From a bacterium (GTDB taxonomy: Bacteria > Vulcanimicrobiota > Xenobia > Xenobiales > Xenobiaceae), in NCBI GenBank assembly GCA_022839105.1, contig JALHDH010000009.1:5499-69498 (forward strand): a stretch of 64,000 bases of DNA, given 5' to 3'. The notes under the pieces were generated by a model that was given only the letters and a program-made list of their open reading frames with translations, was not told the origin of the DNA and ran no database searches. Position numbers and translations under genes: made by a program. Shown one piece after another: positions 7,914 through 16,832 of the stretch. The number at the start of each line of letters is the position of its first letter. The stretch's first letter is position 1.

Positions 7914-9113
7914 CTACAGCGTCCGGGTCTGCACCTGCCTCTTCTGGGTCTCGCGGAGTTGCTCGAGGCGCTTGATCTCGATCTCCACCTCCCAGTCCAT
8001 CTGGACCTCCTTCTGGAGCTCAGGAGGCAGGGCCGAGATGAAGGCCTGCTTGTCGTTGCAGTTGTCGAAGGCGGTCTGGAGATCGATATGCCCCTCGTGA
8101 TAGCGATTGAGCAGGGATTCCTCCATCGTGGTCATGCCGCTGGAAGCCGCGATCTCCATCAACGAATGCAGCAGGTGGGTGCGATCGTCGCGAATGATGT
8201 GCTTGACCGCCGAATTCGAGATCAACACCTCGGCGGCGACCACCCGGCCGGTGCCGCTGCGACGCGGAATCAGCCTCTGGCACATGATGCCCCGGATCAC
8301 GTCGGTCAACTGGTGGCGCGCGCTGACCCGAAGGTTGTCGTCGAAGAAGGACAGGAATCGCGAGACCGTCTCGATGGCGCTCCGCGTGTGCAGGGTGGCC
8401 AGCACCAGCGCCCCGACCTGGGCGGCCCGCAGGGTCATCGCCGCGGTCTCGGCGTCGCGGATCTCGCCCACGAAGATGATGTCGGGGTCCTGACGCAGGG
8501 CTCCGCGCAGGGCGACGTGGAAGTTCTCGACGTGGGTGCCCACCTCGCGCTGTTCGATCATCGAGCGCTTGCTCTCGAAGAGGACCTCGATCGGGTCCTC
8601 CACGGTGATGATGTGGCGCTGGCTCTTGCGGTTCACCAGTTCGATCATGGCCGCAATCGTGGTGGACTTGCCCGAGCCGGTGGCCCCTGTGACCAGGACC
8701 AGGCCGTTCTTCTCGAAGGCCATGCCCTCGAAGGGCCTGGGCAGGCCCAGTTCGTCGAAAGTCTGGATCCGGTGGGCCAGAACCCGCATCGAGATCGAAG
8801 AGCCGTGATACTGCTTGAAGACGTTCAGGCGGAACCGGCGACGCATGGTGGGGAACTCGACGGTATAGTCCAGATCCCGCCCCCCATCCTCGTAGAAGAC
8901 GCTCTTCAGGTAGCGATCGGTCAGGAGATCGATCAGTTTGTTGATCTCCTCCTGGGTGATGGGGTCGGGCTCCATGCGGACCAGCTCCCCGTGAATCCGT
9001 GCGATGGGGGGAGAACCGGCCGAAAAATGGAGGTCTGAGGCCCCCTGCACCAAGGCGCTGTGCACCACGCCCCACTCCATCAGGACCCTCTCGGCTTCGC
9101 GATCCAGGATCAT
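7914..9113 (-). CDS. pilT: PilT-type twitching motility / pilus retraction ATPase
   Basis: The 399-residue protein has the PilT/PilU order: an N-terminal PAS-like segment with ASDLHFSAGSPP, Walker A GATGSGKSTT, the Asp box VGEIRDAETA, and the His box ALVLATLHTRSAIETVSRF. It should hydrolyse ATP at the base of a type IV pilus to depolymerise pilin. No pilin, assembly ATPase or secretin lies in the window. The C-terminus runs past the ATPase core with a charged helix, as is common in PilU-like members, so PilT versus PilU is unsettled. The upstream SD is weak (AAGCGAG directly before ATG). Confidence 0.93.
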   Translation of the reverse strand: MILDREAERVLMEWGVVHSALVQGASDLHFSAGSPPIARIHGELVRMEPDPITQEEINKLIDLLTDRYLKSVFYEDGGRDLDYTVEFPTMRRRFRLNVFKQYHGSSISMRVLAHRIQTFDELGLPRPFEGMAFEKNGLVLVTGATGSGKSTTIAAMIELVNRKSQRHIITVEDPIEVLFESKRSMIEQREVGTHVENFHVALRGALRQDPDIIFVGEIRDAETAAMTLRAAQVGALVLATLHTRSAIETVSRFLSFFDDNLRVSARHQLTDVIRGIMCQRLIPRRSGTGRVVAAEVLISNSAVKHIIRDDRTHLLHSLMEIAASSGMTTMEESLLNRYHEGHIDLQTAFDNCNDKQAFISALPPELQKEVQMDWEVEIEIKRLEQLRETQKRQVQTRTL

Positions 9114-9324
9114 CTCGCTTGAGTCAACGCCTTTCTGGAGACTTGCCCCTTCCTTCGCCGTGGGACGAGGAAAGGTCCTGCCCGGATCTGGCTTCGTGGC
9201 CCGAGGCTGCTATACTGGGCGGGAGACTCACCTTGGGGGCCGAAAGGTCTGGTCAGGCTGAAGCGCGTCTTGACAAGGTGCAGGTGGGAAGAGGCTGGCT
9301 GACGGAAAGGGAAGACTCTCTGAG

Positions 9325-12300
9325 ATGGCGGGGCTGGGTCACAGGATCGAGACGAGTCTCCGGAGCCTGGTCCGGCGCCTGAAGAAGGCTCCCACTCCAG
9401 AGGACACGGCTCTTGTCTCCAACGAGGCCATGATCAAGGCCCACCAGGTTGACCCTGGCCAGGTCGCCCTGACCAGCCTTCTGGATGGCCGGCGCCTCTT
9501 CAGCATCCAGGGAACCCTGGAGGCCGCCCTGACCCGGGTGGAGGGCGAACGGGACACCGTCTTGCGCTTGCCCCTCCGGGATTCGACCGGAACCAGACAG
9601 TGGATCCGCCTGAAGGTCCTCAACACGGCCTCTTCGGGAAGTCCACCGGTCCTTCGTCGGATCCGCGCCGTGGCCATCCCCGACGGATTGGAGTTCCATT
9701 TCCGCTCGGACCGGGCACCCGACTCGGTCGAGGTCATCCTGGAGTTCACGCTTCCTCCTGGGCTCTCCGTCAGCGATTTCCGACCCTTCGAGGATCTCCA
9801 GCCGGTCTTCCGCGAGCTGCCGGGCGTGGCCGAGATGGCCTCCTACCTGCGCGCCTGCATGCATCAGCGGCGCAATCAGTTGCAGATCCTCAACGATCTC
9901 GCCGAGAGCCTGCACTCGGCCCGCGTCCGCGACGCCGTGGGCCTGATGCGCCAACGCCGCATGGCCGTGATCTTCCAGGCTGCCCCCCTGAGCGGGCTCT
10001 CCGAGAAGCTGGCCACGCGTCGGGTGGAGATGTCGGGCACCATCCTCGGAGCGGCCTGCCTGGCCGCGGAGTTGGAGGCCGGAACCCTGGGACTGGACCA
10101 GATGGCGATCCTGCTGGAGGAGGCCATTCCCTACGAGCCACAACCCGGCGTCCTGGACCGCTTCGAGGAGATCCTGGTCCGGACGGCCCTGGGCGTCCAT
10201 GACGAGTCCGAGGAGACCTCGCCCCTGGAGCGCGCGCTGGCCGCGGCCTCCCGGGCCCTGACCCAGGACTCGGCGCTGCGGGTCCTGACGGACCTGGCCG
10301 CCCAGAGCAAGGCCGGGGCCGCGGCCGGAGTGGTCCGCATCCTGCGTCGGGATCTCCGCGACTCCTCGGCGCTCTCGGACCGATCGCAACTGGCCCTGAG
10401 GCGGCTCCTGGCAGCCCGGGGGCGCTCGCTTTCCCGGGGCACCATGGCGGCCCTCTGCCTCTTCATCGAAGCCGAACTGGGCCTGCTCACGGGCGAACAG
10501 GTCGAAGACCTGATCCGCTCCAAGGACCGCCCCCCGACGACGGCCTACACCCTGGCCGCCGTCGGGGGAGCCTGCGACTTCGAATTGCGGGGTTTCCGCG
10601 TCCCCGCCGAGCAGATCCCGAGTCTGGTCGCCCTGGCTGAGGGGCAGGCCTTGATCCAGGTGGGGCAGGATTTCCTGACCCCCGACGAGGCTCCGGCGCT
10701 CCAGGCCCCCACCTGCGTGCTGGTCCACCTCCCTGTCCTGGAGAACCTGCACACCCGGGACCTGGAGGTGCTGGCCCAGACCGGACTGCCGGTCCACGCC
10801 TGCTACCGGGCGACCCAGGATCGCCAGGTCCTGTGGACGGCCTGCCCGGGACCCGAGACCTCCTTCGCCAGCCGCGCGCTGGGTCGGGTCCTGCCGGCGG
10901 CTCCCGAGGAACTGGAGGGTCGGGAATCGGTCCTGACCACCTGGGCGGATCTCCGGGGTCGAATCTCATTCCGTTTCCACGCCCGTTTCTCGGCCGAGGA
11001 TCTCCTGGGCTCTCCCGAGGAACTCCGCTGGACCGGCGAGATCGTGGAACTGCCCGCGGCCGACTCCTTGCCCCCGGTCCTCACCGAGATGGGCCGCCAC
11101 GAACTGTCGACCCTGGAGGATCCCGAACTCCTTCCTGAAGGTCTCACCGAGCTCCAGGCTGCCCTGGAGGGTCTGCGCGACGAGACCATGACCTCCCTTC
11201 ACGATCACCCCCGCCTCCTCTCCCAGGTGCGACTGGGCCTGGTTTCCGCGCCCTTCATCCGGCTGACCTGCGACGCCATCCAGGGCCAGGGAAGACAGGC
11301 GATCCTGGAGGCTGCCCGCCGTCCTGACGGGGTCCGGGAAGAGCTGCTGGCCCACCCCGCCTTGCTGGCCATGCTGGACATGGCGGAAACAGCCGAGACC
11401 GGTCTTCTGGCCGCCGGCATCGCCCTGGCCCCCCCTCCCGAGGCACGAGCCCTGGTCAGTCGGCTCCTCCCCATCCTGCGAACCCACGCCGCCTCGACGC
11501 AGTCGACGGTTCGCTGGGTCGTGGCCCGCCTGATGGGAACCACCCTGGGGACCCTGGCCCCGGATGAAGCCCTGGCCATCCTCGAAAGGCTTCGCACCGA
11601 TCCCAGTCGAGGCGTCTCCTCGGCGGCCAGATCCTCGCTGGTCACCCTGGCCCTGGCTCCGGTCCGCCCGGTGCCGGACCTTCTGGAGGTGCGGGCCAGG
11701 CGGACCGACCCCCAGGCCCGCAAGGCCGAGGAGGCCAGCCGACTGACGGCCCAGGTGACCGACCACGTGCGGGGTTTCCTGATCTTCCCCCAGGACCGGA
11801 GCCCAGGAGCCCGCTTCCTGGTGCGGGACGACCCGCCGCGCCCCCGCCCCTACCGGGACCGGATCGAGGCCCTCTGCGGGCTGGTGGCGGGCCTGAACCT
11901 GACCTTGCAGGCCGACCCCCGCCCGGCCCTCCTGGAAGTGCGCCCGGCCCTGGCTGGGTGCGAGGGCCTCCGGTTCCCCCTGGGTCCCGGAAGCGCAGCC
12001 GGTCCCTGGCCCCTCTCGGGTGAAGCCGTGGGAATGGCCGACCGGACCCATTTCTCGCCCTTCTTCGAGCATCTCTGCCAGGTGGCGGATCACCTGCCGC
12101 TCGAGGATATCGAGATCCTGCGCCATTGCCAGGATGGGGACGCCGAGATCCAGACCTACGACCAGATCCGGCTGGATTTCGACTCGGAAGACCCGCGCTC
12201 GTCCTTCCCCGAGAACCCCGAGGACCTGCGGGAGACGGCCCGTCGCCTGATCCAACGCCTGGGGCTGGCCCGCGATCTGGAGGAGGCCGTGCTCCGGCTG

Positions 12301-12342
12301 CTCACCCTGCAGTGGCGGAGCCTGGGCCCGGGGCGTCGATGA
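9325..12342 (+). CDS. Large protein of unknown function (1005 residues)
   Basis: I do not recognise the family. There is no signal peptide or membrane segment. The first ~160 residues look beta-rich. They are followed by long Leu/Ala/Arg-rich helical stretches, from roughly residue 165 to 450 and again from 590 to 810, with spacing that could fit HEAT-like repeats. The last 200 residues mix beta and helix. It diverges from pilT (211-base gap, with a TATACT box at 9211-9216) and its stop overlaps the acylphosphatase start in an ATGA, so those two are co-translated. A scaffold or motility-linked role is only suggested by the neighbour. Confidence 0.75.
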   Translation: MAGLGHRIETSLRSLVRRLKKAPTPEDTALVSNEAMIKAHQVDPGQVALTSLLDGRRLFSIQGTLEAALTRVEGERDTVLRLPLRDSTGTRQWIRLKVLNTASSGSPPVLRRIRAVAIPDGLEFHFRSDRAPDSVEVILEFTLPPGLSVSDFRPFEDLQPVFRELPGVAEMASYLRACMHQRRNQLQILNDLAESLHSARVRDAVGLMRQRRMAVIFQAAPLSGLSEKLATRRVEMSGTILGAACLAAELEAGTLGLDQMAILLEEAIPYEPQPGVLDRFEEILVRTALGVHDESEETSPLERALAAASRALTQDSALRVLTDLAAQSKAGAAAGVVRILRRDLRDSSALSDRSQLALRRLLAARGRSLSRGTMAALCLFIEAELGLLTGEQVEDLIRSKDRPPTTAYTLAAVGGACDFELRGFRVPAEQIPSLVALAEGQALIQVGQDFLTPDEAPALQAPTCVLVHLPVLENLHTRDLEVLAQTGLPVHACYRATQDRQVLWTACPGPETSFASRALGRVLPAAPEELEGRESVLTTWADLRGRISFRFHARFSAEDLLGSPEELRWTGEIVELPAADSLPPVLTEMGRHELSTLEDPELLPEGLTELQAALEGLRDETMTSLHDHPRLLSQVRLGLVSAPFIRLTCDAIQGQGRQAILEAARRPDGVREELLAHPALLAMLDMAETAETGLLAAGIALAPPPEARALVSRLLPILRTHAASTQSTVRWVVARLMGTTLGTLAPDEALAILERLRTDPSRGVSSAARSSLVTLALAPVRPVPDLLEVRARRTDPQARKAEEASRLTAQVTDHVRGFLIFPQDRSPGARFLVRDDPPRPRPYRDRIEALCGLVAGLNLTLQADPRPALLEVRPALAGCEGLRFPLGPGSAAGPWPLSGEAVGMADRTHFSPFFEHLCQVADHLPLEDIEILRHCQDGDAEIQTYDQIRLDFDSEDPRSSFPENPEDLRETARRLIQRLGLARDLEEAVLRLLTLQWRSLGPGRR

Positions 12343-12614
12343 GGGAGCGCCTGTGGGCCAGGGTGCACGGAAGGGTCCAGGGGGTCGGTTTCCGCTGGCA
12401 CGTCCTGCGCCGGGCCCAAGCCCTGGAACTCTCCGGATGGGTGCGCAACCGGGCGGATGGTTCGATCGAAGTCCTGGCGGAAGGACCCCGAAACGTCCTG
12501 ATCCAGCTCCTGGATGCCCTGCGACGGGGCCCTGCGGCGGCCCGGGTGATCCGGGTGGAGGAGTCCTGGTCCGAAGCCTGGCTGCAACAAGTCGGCTTCG
12601 AGGTCCGCGACTGA
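12339..12614 (+). CDS. acyP: Acylphosphatase
   Basis: This 91-residue enzyme hydrolyses carboxyl-phosphate mixed anhydrides in the cytosol. The signature GRVQGVGFRWHVLRRA contains the phosphate-binding loop and catalytic Arg, and SGWVRNRADGSIEVLAEG contains the catalytic Asn. The ATG overlaps the stop of the upstream 1005-residue gene by four bases, indicating coupled translation. Length and motif order are typical. Confidence 0.95.
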   Translation: MRERLWARVHGRVQGVGFRWHVLRRAQALELSGWVRNRADGSIEVLAEGPRNVLIQLLDALRRGPAAARVIRVEESWSEAWLQQVGFEVRD

Positions 12615-12646
12615 GAAGAGCCCGCCGGCCGGAGTCCCTCTCGGCC

Positions 12647-13180
12647 TCAGGCCTGGGGATCCTCCCCGCTCGGCGAGAGCTCTCGCGAGAGCCTGCGGGC
12701 GTGCGCCCACTGCGCGGCCAGGTGGATGGTCAGGATCTGGAGCAGCAGGATCCCGACCTGCTGATGGAGAGGCAGGACGGGGATCAACTCCTGATGCCCC
12801 AGCATCACCGGATTCAAGCCGCTGAGCAGATCGACCATGGGCAGGACTCCCGCCCAGGACGGGTCGTCGGCGAAGCGCCCCAGGAGCCACCCCAGCAGGG
12901 GGAAGGCCATCAGGCTGGTGACCAGGGCCACGGCCGGCCAGTGCATGCGAGGAGCCACGATCCTCAGGACCTCCAGAACCCATTCCTCGCTGCCCTGATG
13001 GACTCGGGTCGCCTCCTCGACCTGGGCTTGAAGGGTCGGGTCGGCCAGCATCGCGATCTGGGCATCGATTCCGCCCACGAAGGCCCAGAGCAGGTAGACG
13101 CCGGCGACCATGGCCAAGGAGACCTGGGCGTAGATCGACAGGTTGCGCAAGGTCGAGGGAGGACGGGGCGAATCGCTCAT
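12647..13180 (-). CDS. Small integral membrane protein, function unknown
   Basis: The 177 residues contain about four hydrophobic helices: near 15-35 (YAQVSLAMVAGVYLLWAFVG), near 80-100 (VALVTSLMAFPLLGWLLG), and two shorter segments near 112-122 and 140-158. A soluble segment between the first two probably faces the periplasm. It ends in a charged tail. It converges on acyP and diverges from the HD-domain gene. I recognise no family motif. Confidence 0.6.
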   Translation of the reverse strand: MSDSPRPPSTLRNLSIYAQVSLAMVAGVYLLWAFVGGIDAQIAMLADPTLQAQVEEATRVHQGSEEWVLEVLRIVAPRMHWPAVALVTSLMAFPLLGWLLGRFADDPSWAGVLPMVDLLSGLNPVMLGHQELIPVLPLHQQVGILLLQILTIHLAAQWAHARRLSRELSPSGEDPQA

Positions 13181-13333
13181 GCCGAGGAGGCTGCCCGCCC
13201 TTCGAGGCTTGACCGGTTGCCCTCAGCCCGAGAGATCGTCACGAAGAGCAGGCTCCTTGGGTGTTTCTTGAGATTGGGCCCGACCTTCCGCAAGCGCGGC
13301 GGGGTTCCTCCAGGCGCCGACGAACATGGGAGC

Positions 13334-13975
13334 ATGGACAGAAGCGAACTTTTTCGTGCCACCTGGCAGGAACTCCAGGCCCAGGGCGACCCCGGACCGG
13401 TCCTTCGGAGCCTCGAAGAATGCTGGTCGGAAGACCACCGACTCTATCACAACCTCGAACACCTGGACTTCTGCCTGGCCGAACTCGAAGGGGTTCGCGA
13501 CCAGATGGACAGACCTGCCGAGGTCTTCTTCGCCGCCTTCGTCCACGACGTGGTCTATGATCCCCGTCGCGGAGACAACGAGAACCGCAGCGTCGAGTGG
13601 GCCTTGCGGGTCCTGGAGGAGGCCCAGGTTCCGGCCGAAGCACGCGAGCGCATCGCCTGGCTGGTGTTGGCCACCCGCCAGGATCGGATCCCCGCAGAAC
13701 TCGACGCCCAACTGCTCATGGATGCCGATCTCTCGATCCTGGGCCATCCCCTGGACGAATACGCCGACTACGAGCGCCGGATCCGCAAGGAATACCGCCA
13801 CCTGCCCCGGATCCTCTACCGCGCGGGAAGGGCCCGAGTCCTCAAGCGTCTCCTGAAGCGGCATGCGATCTTCCTCAGCGAGACCTTTCGAGAGCGTTAC
13901 GAGGATGCGGCGCGCTCCAACCTCAAGCGGACCCTGGCCAGCCTGAAATCCCTGCGAGGGCGGATCGGGCTCTGA
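13334..13975 (+). CDS. HD-superfamily predicted metal-dependent phosphohydrolase (COG4339 type)
   Basis: The 213 residues carry HNLEHLDFCL, then AAFVHDVVYDP with the His-Asp pair, and a later LLMDADLSILG supplying the second Asp. This is the pattern of the small HD family often annotated as N-methyl-D-aspartate receptor NMDAR2C-like or predicted phosphohydrolase. It probably binds a metal and cleaves a phosphoester of unknown identity. I chose the ATG at 13334 because the motifs begin about 35 residues later, as in relatives; the SD (GGGAGC) is close and weak. Confidence 0.8.
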   Translation: MDRSELFRATWQELQAQGDPGPVLRSLEECWSEDHRLYHNLEHLDFCLAELEGVRDQMDRPAEVFFAAFVHDVVYDPRRGDNENRSVEWALRVLEEAQVPAEARERIAWLVLATRQDRIPAELDAQLLMDADLSILGHPLDEYADYERRIRKEYRHLPRILYRAGRARVLKRLLKRHAIFLSETFRERYEDAARSNLKRTLASLKSLRGRIGL

Positions 13976-14060
13976 ACCGGGCTGTCGCCGGTCATTGAGG
14001 CCCTCGCAAGGCCCTGCTACCATGTGCTGGGGCACTTCGCAGTGAAAGGGGGACCCGGCC

Positions 14061-14264
14061 ATGATCGGACCGGAGGATCGCGAGATCGACCTCGAGGAGC
14101 TGGAGGTCCTCTGCCCGCTCAACGGGCGTGAAACACGGATCCAGGTGCAGACCGACGAGAGGCCCTTTGAAGAAGCCCTGGTGACCTGGTGCCCGAACTT
14201 CGATGAGGCGCCGATCACCTGCGGGCAGCCCTGCCTGCACTACCAGCAGGCCCCTGCAGGCTGA
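14061..14264 (+). CDS. Small four-cysteine protein, function unknown
   Basis: A 67-residue acidic protein preceded by GAAAGGGGGACCCGGCC. Its four cysteines occur as one near residue 18 (LCPLNG), one near 44 (WCPNFD) and a CGQPC pair near 54-58. This could bind a metal, although the spacing is not a textbook zinc ribbon. Good ribosome site and codon bias support a real gene. No relatives recognised. Confidence 0.5.
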   Translation: MIGPEDREIDLEELEVLCPLNGRETRIQVQTDERPFEEALVTWCPNFDEAPITCGQPCLHYQQAPAG

Positions 14265-14286
14265 GCGCCTGGGGGTCGGATCCTTC

Positions 14287-15255
14287 TCAGTCCTGACCGC
14301 CCGCCCAGGACTCGTACACCTCCTGGACGGCCTGGAAGCGCTGAGCCCCATGGGGATGGGTTCGGTGCTGCTGGAAGGCGGTCCCGGTGTGCTGTTCGAT
14401 GCGGTCGATGAAGGCATACCAGCGACGGAAGCCCTCCAGGCCATACCCGGCATGGAAGGCCACCAGGGCGCCTGCCCGATCCGCCTGCAACTCCTTGGCC
14501 GGGGCCAGCCGGTAGTTCAGATGCTGCTGGATCTGCGCCTCCAGGACCCAAGGGGGGACCTGCCCCCCATACTGGCTCTGCAGACGCAGAGCCTCCTCGA
14601 TCTTCTCCCGGGCGTGCCCCAGATAGCAGTGGCTCAACTCGTGGCAGACCCAGGCCGCCAGCATCTCCTCGAAGATCTCTTCGGCCCGGCGTTGAGCCTG
14701 GAAGTTCAGGCCGGGCGGAGGTGGAATCCGATAGGGATTCTCGGGATCGATCCTGGCGCGATCCCGCAGGGGCGCCCCATAGCCCCCCTGGGTTGCCAGC
14801 GTCCCGATGAAGGCGGCCAACTGGTCCACATAGGGGGTCTCCAGACGACCGTAGACCGCGATGGCCTCCGCGACCCGGTGCAGGGTGTCCAGAAGCAGGC
14901 TGTCCAGGATCACCACCCGGTGCCAGGCCACCCCGTTGAAGCCCATGTTGGACAGGAAGACCCCGTAGGTGACCTCCTCCTCGCTGTTCGGAAAGACCTT
15001 GTGCAGTTGGGGATTCACCCGCTCCCCGATCCGCGAGAGCACGGCCTCATACCGGGGATCCGCAGGGAAGTTGAAGAGGTAGAAGCGCCGAACCATCTCG
15101 TCGCGGGCCAGGAGCGAAGCCTCGATGGGGTCGGCCGCAACCGGCCCCCACCCCTGGGCCGGGGCCCTGCCGCTCCAGGCCAGGACCAGGACCAGGGCCA
15201 GCAGGAAGGCCCGCAGGAGGGCCCGCCTCGAGCCCGACTCAGCAAAGCACCTCAT
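14287..15255 (-). CDS. Exported M48-like zinc metallopeptidase
   Basis: A basic, hydrophobic N-terminus ending in APAQG looks like a cleavable signal peptide. The zinc motif is HELSH within WVCHELSHCYLGHAREK, and KELQADRAGA supplies the likely glutamate third ligand, as in M48/M56-type gluzincins. Substrate unknown; periplasmic or outer-face location inferred. I prefer the ATG at 15255 over one at 15300, which would extend the N-terminus by 15 residues before the signal peptide and lacks an SD. It follows the SpeD-SpeE fusion in the same direction. Confidence 0.75.
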   Translation of the reverse strand: MRCFAESGSRRALLRAFLLALVLVLAWSGRAPAQGWGPVAADPIEASLLARDEMVRRFYLFNFPADPRYEAVLSRIGERVNPQLHKVFPNSEEEVTYGVFLSNMGFNGVAWHRVVILDSLLLDTLHRVAEAIAVYGRLETPYVDQLAAFIGTLATQGGYGAPLRDRARIDPENPYRIPPPPGLNFQAQRRAEEIFEEMLAAWVCHELSHCYLGHAREKIEEALRLQSQYGGQVPPWVLEAQIQQHLNYRLAPAKELQADRAGALVAFHAGYGLEGFRRWYAFIDRIEQHTGTAFQQHRTHPHGAQRFQAVQEVYESWAGGQD

Positions 15256-15308
15256 CCGCGTGGTGGGCCTCCTCGCGAGCACGCAATCCCTCTCCCCCAT
15301 AAGACATG

Positions 15309-16541
15309 CTAGCGCCTGGAGGGTTTCGGTTCCAGGGTGGCCCGGACCGCCTTGGAAGGGGAAAGAAGTCCGAGATGGGAGGTCCCGTCGTAATGCCGGA
15401 GCCCGTCAAGCCCACGGGCCGCCAGCCGACGATCCACCTCCGAGGAGTCCAGGAGCGCAGGGTCCAGGCTCGAGGAAGCCGTGGCAAAAGCCCAGTTGGC
15501 GTGGAAGGAGGGAATCGAGGCCACCAGGCTGGTCACCTTGGGGAAGACCCGGGCCAGGGCCTCACGGATCCTGCGATGGCCTTCGAGATAGAGGAAGTCC
15601 CCCCGGCCCGCCTGCATCGAGAAGATCCCCGGCTCGGCGAGGCGCTCCCGGACCAGGCGAAAGAATCCTTGCGAGAAGAGGCTCTGCGACGGGCTCTCGG
15701 GATGGGGATCCGTCAGATCGCTGATCACCACGTCGAAGCTCCCCTCGACTCCCTCCAGGAAGGCCCGGGCATCGCCGAAGACCAGGCGGGCCCGAGGGTC
15801 CTCGAAGGCTCCGGAGGCGTACTCGGGAGCGTGGCGCCGGCAGACTTCCACCACCTCCCGATCCAGATCCACCAGGAAGGCCTCCTGGACGCTGGGGTGG
15901 CGCAGCACCTCGCGCAGGGTGGCCCCCTCTCCGCCCCCCAGGATCGCGACCCTTCGCGGTTCGGGATGGACGATCATGGCCGGATGGACGATCGTCTCGT
16001 GGTAGATGAACTCGTCGCGGGTCGCGGACTGGAAATCCCCGTCGAGCAGCAGGTAGGTGCCATACAGGGGGTTCTGCAGCAGGGCCACCTCCTGGAAGGC
16101 CGTCCGCCCACGGAAGAGTTCGCGGCGAACCCGGTGGGACACGGCGACGTCCTGGCCCTCGCTGCGCAGGACGTGGCCGAAGGCGCCTCCCGGACGAGGC
16201 AGGCCCCTGTCCAGGGTGGTCAGGGTCATCTGCCTGGATCCCAGGAACTCGGCCAGATAACGACAGGCCCTTTCCGGGTCCGTGTGCAGCCCGCAGGTAT
16301 AGACATCGATGGCTGCATATCCGAGCTCGGGCCAGGTGTGGATCGACAGGTGTGATTCTGCGATCACCACGACACCGCTGACGCCTTGCGGAGAGAATCG
16401 ATGGAAGGCGACTTCGCGCACCTCGGCGCCCGCCTCCTGGGCAGCCCGGACCATGGCGTTGCGAACCAGGTCGAGGTCTGCCAGCCGGTCCTGCCTGCAC
16501 TGAGACAGCTCGGCGATGATATGGGTTCCCAGAGCGATCAT
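15309..16541 (-). CDS. speD-speE: Fused S-adenosylmethionine decarboxylase - spermidine synthase
   Basis: Residues ~1-120 are prokaryotic-type AdoMet decarboxylase. Glu62-Ser63 in AESHLSIHTWPE is the self-cleavage site generating the pyruvoyl group, with His68 and Cys83 in AIDVYTCG, all at the positions known from the Thermotoga enzyme. Residues ~160-410 are spermidine synthase: LDGDFQSATRDEFIYHE binds putrescine, ILGGGEGATLREVLRH binds decarboxylated AdoMet, and ISDLTDPHPES holds the catalytic Asp. One chain would therefore make decarboxylated AdoMet and transfer its aminopropyl group. The ATG at 16541 follows GGAGATTTGCA. No arginine or ornithine decarboxylase is nearby. Confidence 0.93.
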   Translation of the reverse strand: MIALGTHIIAELSQCRQDRLADLDLVRNAMVRAAQEAGAEVREVAFHRFSPQGVSGVVVIAESHLSIHTWPELGYAAIDVYTCGLHTDPERACRYLAEFLGSRQMTLTTLDRGLPRPGGAFGHVLRSEGQDVAVSHRVRRELFRGRTAFQEVALLQNPLYGTYLLLDGDFQSATRDEFIYHETIVHPAMIVHPEPRRVAILGGGEGATLREVLRHPSVQEAFLVDLDREVVEVCRRHAPEYASGAFEDPRARLVFGDARAFLEGVEGSFDVVISDLTDPHPESPSQSLFSQGFFRLVRERLAEPGIFSMQAGRGDFLYLEGHRRIREALARVFPKVTSLVASIPSFHANWAFATASSSLDPALLDSSEVDRRLAARGLDGLRHYDGTSHLGLLSPSKAVRATLEPKPSRR

Positions 16542-16832
16542 TGCAAATCTCCATTCCCGGAGTGATTTGCGGAGTCCCACCTCCAAAACGCCCCGCCTGG
16601 AGGATGAATCCAGGAGGGGCCGCGGCCAGGATTTGCCGACCATGGCATTCTATCGAAAGCAGCCAGGGCTGTAAAGCGCGGACTGGAGCCATTGCGCAGG
16701 GCCGAGGCCACCGAGGCGGCGACCGCGCCGACGGAGTTCGCGCCTCGGCGCGCCCACCTGGACCTCTCCCGGGTTCCTCGGGCCCTTCCCAGGGCAACCA
16801 GGAGGCGGGCCGGGCAAGGTGAATCCGAGGCC
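16542..16832. other. Divergent intergenic region, no gene seen
   Basis: This 291-base stretch separates the start of the SpeD-SpeE gene from the membrane glycosyltransferase. The glycosyltransferase frame stays open back to a TTG at 16692, so its true start could lie inside this region. I see no hairpin with a T-run, no tRNA-like fold and no clear -35/-10 pair. Confidence 0.4.

Noticed and set aside
9270..9275. TTGACA as a -35 box for the 1005-residue gene
   Set aside because: No -10-like sequence lies 15-19 bases downstream, and the start codon is too close. The TATACT at 9211 is a better but still weak candidate.
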